Of a stretch of DNA of 64,000 nt, positions 62,481 through 64,000 are shown piece by piece; position 1 is the first letter of the stretch, and each line of letters starts with the position of its first letter. Source of the DNA: Bog-473 sp052148295 (GTDB lineage Bacteria > Actinomycetota > Acidimicrobiia > Acidimicrobiales > RAAP-2); contig JBKQIP010000174.1 of assembly GCA_052148295.1 (NCBI GenBank), positions 18,830 through 82,829 of the forward strand. The letters run 5' to 3'. A program made the position numbers and the translations under genes. The notes beneath the pieces were generated by a model. That model saw only the letters and a list, made by a program, of their open reading frames with translations, did not search any database and was not told the origin of the DNA.

Positions 62481-64000
62481 TCAGGTGGCGGACGGTCCTG
62501 CCAGCACGCAGTGGGCCATGGTCAGCGGTCGGAGGCGGGCCGACGTGCCCGCCGCGGCGGCACGGCAGCGGGCCAATGTCCCGTTGGCGATGGGCCTCGG
62601 CGCAGGGAGCTGCGTGGGCACCTGCCACACCCACGCCCCATCGACCATGGTGGGCGGAGCTCCGAGCACCGCGGCGAAGAATCCTGACGCGTAGACCGGG
62701 TCCTGGCTCGGACCGGTGATGACGACCAGGTTGGTGTGCCATTTCCCCAGTGCGGCCCGCACGGCGTCGATGTCGCGGCGGCTCGAGGGCTCGACCTTTC
62801 CGACCTCGCTCAGGTTGGTGAGGACCTGACGAGCGGCACCCTGTGTCCGTAACGGGACCTGGAGGCCGTGCGCCTCGGGCGTGTACAGGGCCGCTCCGGC
62901 CAGCCGGAAATGCATGGCGTCCTCCGCCTGCCAGAGCATGGGGACCATGTCGCCCTCGATGGCGAAGGGGACGGTCAACACCACCGTGTGCTCCCCCAGC
63001 CGGGGCGCCGCCTGCGACATCCAGGCCGGGATGGCCAACGGGGTGACCACCAAGGGCACGTCATAGGTCAGCCACACCGGGGCAAGCACCACCAGGCTGA
63101 CGAGCGCGATCCCGCCCGCCCCGGCGACACGTGTGAGCGTCCGGCTCGAGGGCGTCGACCGGACCCAGGCCCCGTGCGCCGCATCGAGACCGAGCCCGAT
63201 CAGGCAGGCCAGGAACAGCACCAGGAAGGGCGAGAGTTGGGCCGGGCTGATCTGGTTGACCGCGCGGACGTGTTGGAGGATCCGCCAGGGAAGCCAAAGG
63301 TGCGTCAGTGCCGTCGGCGCACCAAGCCACATGGTCCCGAACGAGAGCCAGGCGCACGCGGCAGCCAGCAGCACCAGGAGCCAGGCCAGCGGGCGACGCC
63401 AGGCCGCCACGAGCGACGCCAGGGCCACGACGCCCACGCCCCAACCGAGAAAGTTCGGTGGTGGTCCGGCGTGCCCCATGTAGCCGGCGAAGCGCTCGAG
63501 CGGGCCCGGCAGGGCGTGGTAGGCACCAGCCGAGAAGAACTGGTTGAGCGCGGCACCCGACGTGGGGGCGGCGGGGTAGAGGGCGCCGTTGATGGACTGC
63601 GGTCCGGACAGCCCCAACCAGAGGGGATAGGCCAGGAGGACCAGGGTGGGGACGGCACCGATGACGAGGGCCAGGGCGGCATGGCGGGCGCGCCCTGCCA
63701 CGTGTCGCCATCCCACGGCGGCGGCCGCCACGATGGCGATCGCCGCCAGGAGCCCGCACATCACCAGGGTCTCCGGCGCGATGGCGAACTGGACGACGGC
63801 CAGCGCACAGAGGACCAGCCCGTCGTGCCACGGTGAGTGCTTCTGGGTGACCAGCGCGTCGTGCAACGCGGCGAAGAGAAGGGGCGGGATCACCATCAGC
63901 GCCACCGAGACGTGCCCGAACATCAGGTTGGTGATGATGGAGGTCGAATAGCCGTAGATGAGCGCACCGGGGATGGCGGCCGGCTTCCAGTCCACGAAGC
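62481..64000 (-). CDS. Polytopic membrane protein, 5' end beyond the window
   Basis: More than 504 residues are visible with about ten or more hydrophobic helices (for example LVLCALAVVQFAIAPETLVM; LVIGAVPTLVLLAYPLWLGL; FLVLFLACLIGLGLD) and a long C-terminal extracytoplasmic part. The pattern suits YfhO-like or GT-C-type glycosyltransferase-related proteins, but I see no decisive motif. The frame continues past base 64000, so the true start is outside; the GTG at 63995 is internal. Confidence 0.8.
   Translation of the reverse strand, partial: FVDWKPAAIPGALIYGYSTSIITNLMFGHVSVALMVIPPLLFAALHDALVTQKHSPWHDGLVLCALAVVQFAIAPETLVMCGLLAAIAIVAAAAVGWRHVAGRARHAALALVIGAVPTLVLLAYPLWLGLSGPQSINGALYPAAPTSGAALNQFFSAGAYHALPGPLERFAGYMGHAGPPPNFLGWGVGVVALASLVAAWRRPLAWLLVLLAAACAWLSFGTMWLGAPTALTHLWLPWRILQHVRAVNQISPAQLSPFLVLFLACLIGLGLDAAHGAWVRSTPSSRTLTRVAGAGGIALVSLVVLAPVWLTYDVPLVVTPLAIPAWMSQAAPRLGEHTVVLTVPFAIEGDMVPMLWQAEDAMHFRLAGAALYTPEAHGLQVPLRTQGAARQVLTNLSEVGKVEPSSRRDIDAVRAALGKWHTNLVVITGPSQDPVYASGFFAAVLGAPPTMVDGAWVWQVPTQLPAPRPIANGTLARCRAAAAGTSARLRPLTMAHCVLAGPSAT

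Overview
The window is GC-rich, densely packed DNA that fits an actinobacterium. The evidence is PknG/GlnX/GlnH signalling, a CydDC exporter, a mycothiol-type maleylpyruvate isomerase fold, an acyl-CoA desaturase with its ferredoxin-reductase partner, many GTG starts, 4-bp ATGA/GTGA gene overlaps and several leaderless-looking promoters. A secreted lipoprotein built from SC-x5-C repeats hints at Acidimicrobiia or a relative; that placement is inference. I saw no rRNA, tRNA, CRISPR array, IS element or phage module.

Layout. 0-6.4 kb is signalling: a stand-alone receiver, an FtsX-type permease remnant, a membrane histidine kinase, an orphan LolD/MacB-type ATPase, a receiver-adenylyl cyclase and a divergent cyclic-nucleotide-binding protein. 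6.4-13.6 kb is metabolism: a CrtI-like oxidoreductase, a dienelactone-hydrolase-like protein and a thiolase-like protein translationally coupled to cydDC. 13.9-23.7 kb is the centrepiece, a tightly coupled seven-gene operon: glnX, glnH, a coiled-coil protein, pknG, a PP2C phosphatase, a VWA protein and an FHA-wHTH-BTAD regulator. Three of the seven products carry N-terminal zinc ribbons. It reads as a complete amino-acid-sensing Ser/Thr phosphorylation circuit with sensor, kinase, phosphatase, scaffold and transcriptional output.

23.6-28.2 kb is a six-gene minus-strand operon (aminotransferase, PhzF, Nudix, zinc-ribbon coiled-coil, histidine phosphatase, DUF2889-like). 28.2-36.6 kb holds an EEP hydrolase, an S1P-lyase-like enzyme, an MDMPI-like protein, an Lrp regulator with a putative seven-bladed lipoprotein, a TPR protein, and the ferredoxin-reductase/desaturase pair. 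36.6-47 kb holds EttA, a PhyH-like oxygenase and a GH13 enzyme on minus, then an alcohol dehydrogenase with a VOC protein, an endoglycoceramidase-like GH5 lipoprotein, a TetR/MFS pair and two small membrane proteins. 47-51.4 kb is a sugar-oxidation-type set (GMC, SDR, GH15).

51.7-64 kb is a looser accessory stretch: a fused GT2-GT4 glycosyltransferase, an SDR, a secreted TIM-barrel-like protein, a phosphatase homologue without its cysteine, two LytR_C-domain paralogues, an alpha/beta hydrolase without its serine, a methyltransferase fragment, a luciferase-like monooxygenase, a P450 and a truncated polytopic membrane protein. The loss of catalytic residues and the gene fragments suggest decay or rewiring here.
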